This document shows positions 62,762-64,000 of a DNA stretch of 64,000 bases, one piece after another. Position numbers and translations under genes: made by a program. Location of the stretch: NCBI RefSeq assembly GCF_030817175.1, contig NZ_JAUSYY010000001.1, positions 3,720,001 through 3,784,000 on the forward strand, in the 5' to 3' direction. This stretch comes from Agromyces ramosus (GTDB lineage Bacteria > Actinomycetota > Actinomycetes > Actinomycetales > Microbacteriaceae). The first letter of the stretch is position 1, and every line of letters starts with the position of its first letter. The notes below the pieces were generated by a model. It was not told where the DNA came from. It made no database searches and saw only the letters and a program-made list of their open reading frames with translations.

Positions 62762-64000
62762 ATGACGATGCAGAAACCGGTGCTGCCGAACGGCGGCGCC
62801 GAGCCCGCCGCCGCCTCGTCGGCCATCGCGACGGTCGCGCGCGTCTCGCGACTCCGGGTCGAGCAGGCCGAGCCCGGGGCGGCCCTCGGCACTGGGACGC
62901 CGCGGCTGTCCTGGGTGCTCGAGACACGCGACCGCGATTGGCGGTCGGACCGCTACGAGATCGAGTTCCAGGATTCGTCGGGCGCGGCATCCGTCGCCGT
63001 CGTCTCGAGCGGCGAGAGCGTGCTCGTCGACTGGCCGCTCGCCCCACTCGAATCGCGGCGGCACGGCCGCGTTCGCGTGCGCGTGGGATCAGGCGCCAGG
63101 TGGACCGAGTGGAGCGACGCCGAAGCGCTCGAAGTCGGGCTGCTCGAGACGGACGACTGGTCGGCGTCATTCGTGAGCCCGGTCTCCTTCGGCGGGCTTG
63201 ATGACGCGGCGCCACTCGTCTTCACCGAGTTCACGCTCGACGCCCTGCCGGTGCGCGCCCGCCTCTACGCGACCGCGCACGGCGTCTACGAGGCCTCGCT
63301 GAACGGTGCACGCATCGGCGATGACGTGCTCGCGCCCGGCTGGACCGCGTACGAGCACCGCCTGCGTTACCAGGCATACGACGTGCTCGCCCATCTCCGC
63401 AGGGGCGCGAACACCATCAGCGCTCTGCTCGGCAACGGTTGGTACCGCGGCCAGCTCGTCTGGCCCGGCAACCGTTCGAGCTACGGCGACCGACTCGCGT
63501 TGCTCGCGCAGCTCGAGCTCGAGTTCGCCGACGGCTCGCGACGCGTCATCGCAACGGATGCCTCGTGGCGGGCGAGCCCGAGCGGCATCCTCTTCGACGA
63601 CCTGTACGACGGTGAGCGGCGCGACCTGCGCGTTCCGAACGCGCCCGACCGCGCGTCGAGCGAGCCGGTCGAGGTCGTGCCCGGTGATCACGCGCGACTC
63701 GTCGCCCGCCGCAGCCCTGCCGTGCGCGTGACCGAGCGAGTGCCGACCGCCGAGATGTCGGTTTCGCCGTCGGGGGCGACGATCGTTGACTTCGGGCAGA
63801 ACCTCGTCGGCTGGGTCGAGCTCGTGGTGCGCGGTGGTCGTGCCGGCGACGAGGTTACGGTGCGCCATGCCGAGGTGCTCGAGGCGGGTGAGCTCGCACT
63901 GCGCCCGCTCCGGAGCGCCAAGGTGACGGCGACGTACGTGCTGAGCGGGGCCGACGTCGAGGTGCTGCACCCGACGTTCACCTTCAACGGCTTCCGCTAT
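62762..64000 (+). CDS. GH78 alpha-L-rhamnosidase, N-terminal part (runs off the window)
   Basis: An open frame from ATG 62762 to the window end (413 residues so far) with no stop. It has the family layout: Fn3-like start (RVSRLRVEQAEPGAALGTGTPRLSWVLETRDRDW), the N-terminal carbohydrate domain (ARLYATAHGVYEASLNGARIGDDVLAPGWTAYEHRLRYQAYDVL, GNGWYRGQLVWPGNRSSYGD) and the start of the barrel region (VDFGQNLVGWVELVVRGGRAGDEVTVRHAEVLE, TFTFNGFRY). The catalytic acids lie beyond the edge. No signal peptide, so it is intracellular. It starts one base after the permease stop and is in the importer operon. Confidence 0.92.
   Translation, partial: MTMQKPVLPNGGAEPAAASSAIATVARVSRLRVEQAEPGAALGTGTPRLSWVLETRDRDWRSDRYEIEFQDSSGAASVAVVSSGESVLVDWPLAPLESRRHGRVRVRVGSGARWTEWSDAEALEVGLLETDDWSASFVSPVSFGGLDDAAPLVFTEFTLDALPVRARLYATAHGVYEASLNGARIGDDVLAPGWTAYEHRLRYQAYDVLAHLRRGANTISALLGNGWYRGQLVWPGNRSSYGDRLALLAQLELEFADGSRRVIATDASWRASPSGILFDDLYDGERRDLRVPNAPDRASSEPVEVVPGDHARLVARRSPAVRVTERVPTAEMSVSPSGATIVDFGQNLVGWVELVVRGGRAGDEVTVRHAEVLEAGELALRPLRSAKVTATYVLSGADVEVLHPTFTFNGFRY

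Overview
This window looks like a chromosomal segment of a high-GC Gram-positive bacterium of the family Microbacteriaceae (Agromyces-like is my best guess). The reasons are the very high GC content, heavy use of GTG and TTG starts, many start codons with an actinobacterial -10 box (TAnnnT) only 6-7 bases upstream, and the gene order hemW / hrcA-dnaJ-rsmE-HIT-phoH-ybeY-CNNM-era and recO-uppS-frnE-dusB-dgt-dnaG. The placement is inference; no 16S gene is present.

Layout. 1-9.6 kb: the end of an unidentified gene, hemW, two DUF4870 membrane proteins, then a dense forward operon starting at hrcA, which has a CIRCE heat-shock operator over its promoter. 9.7-13.9 kb: a NarL-type two-component system followed by a two-gene MacB/FtsX-type ABC transporter. 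13.9-15.8 kb: leuA, preceded by a 14-residue leucine-rich leader peptide and two mutually exclusive hairpins, an apparent ribosome-mediated attenuator. 15.9-24 kb: housekeeping genes (TRIC channel, recO, uppS, frnE with a translationally coupled 42-residue Cys-pair microprotein, ybaK, dusB, dgt, dnaG). 24-35.2 kb: two lipoproteins (one redoxin), a secreted M6 metalloprotease, and a divergent oligopeptide ABC importer operon with three ATPase domains in two genes and a terminal 2-hydroxyacid dehydrogenase; together they suggest a protein-scavenging locus. 35.2-39.5 kb: tRNA-Asn, azlCD, def, a DMT transporter, a GT4 glycosyltransferase and a CAU-anticodon tRNA.

39.5-43.2 kb is an accessory patch directly downstream of that tRNA. 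It holds a scrap heap of broken genes (excisionase-like HTH, aldo/keto reductase fragment, frameshifted ABC ATPase), then an SDR and a COG2085-like reductase divergent from a TetR regulator with elaborate palindromic operators.

43.2-64 kb is a glycan-utilisation locus centred on alpha-L-rhamnosidases. It encodes a secreted multidomain GH78 enzyme, a Tat-exported six-hairpin glycosidase with a duplicated inserted beta-module, a coupled alpha/beta hydrolase, a LacI regulator, an exporter-type ABC half-transporter, a frameshifted cytoplasmic GH78, a CUT1 sugar importer (binding protein and two permeases, no ATPase), and the start of a third GH78. At least seven near-palindromes of the type TGAAACGTTTCA lie in the intergenic regions, several exactly at the predicted +1 of TTGACA/TAGGCT-like promoters, which makes the locus a coherent local LacI regulon. 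The likely flow is extracellular depolymerisation, import of oligosaccharides, and cytoplasmic derhamnosylation.
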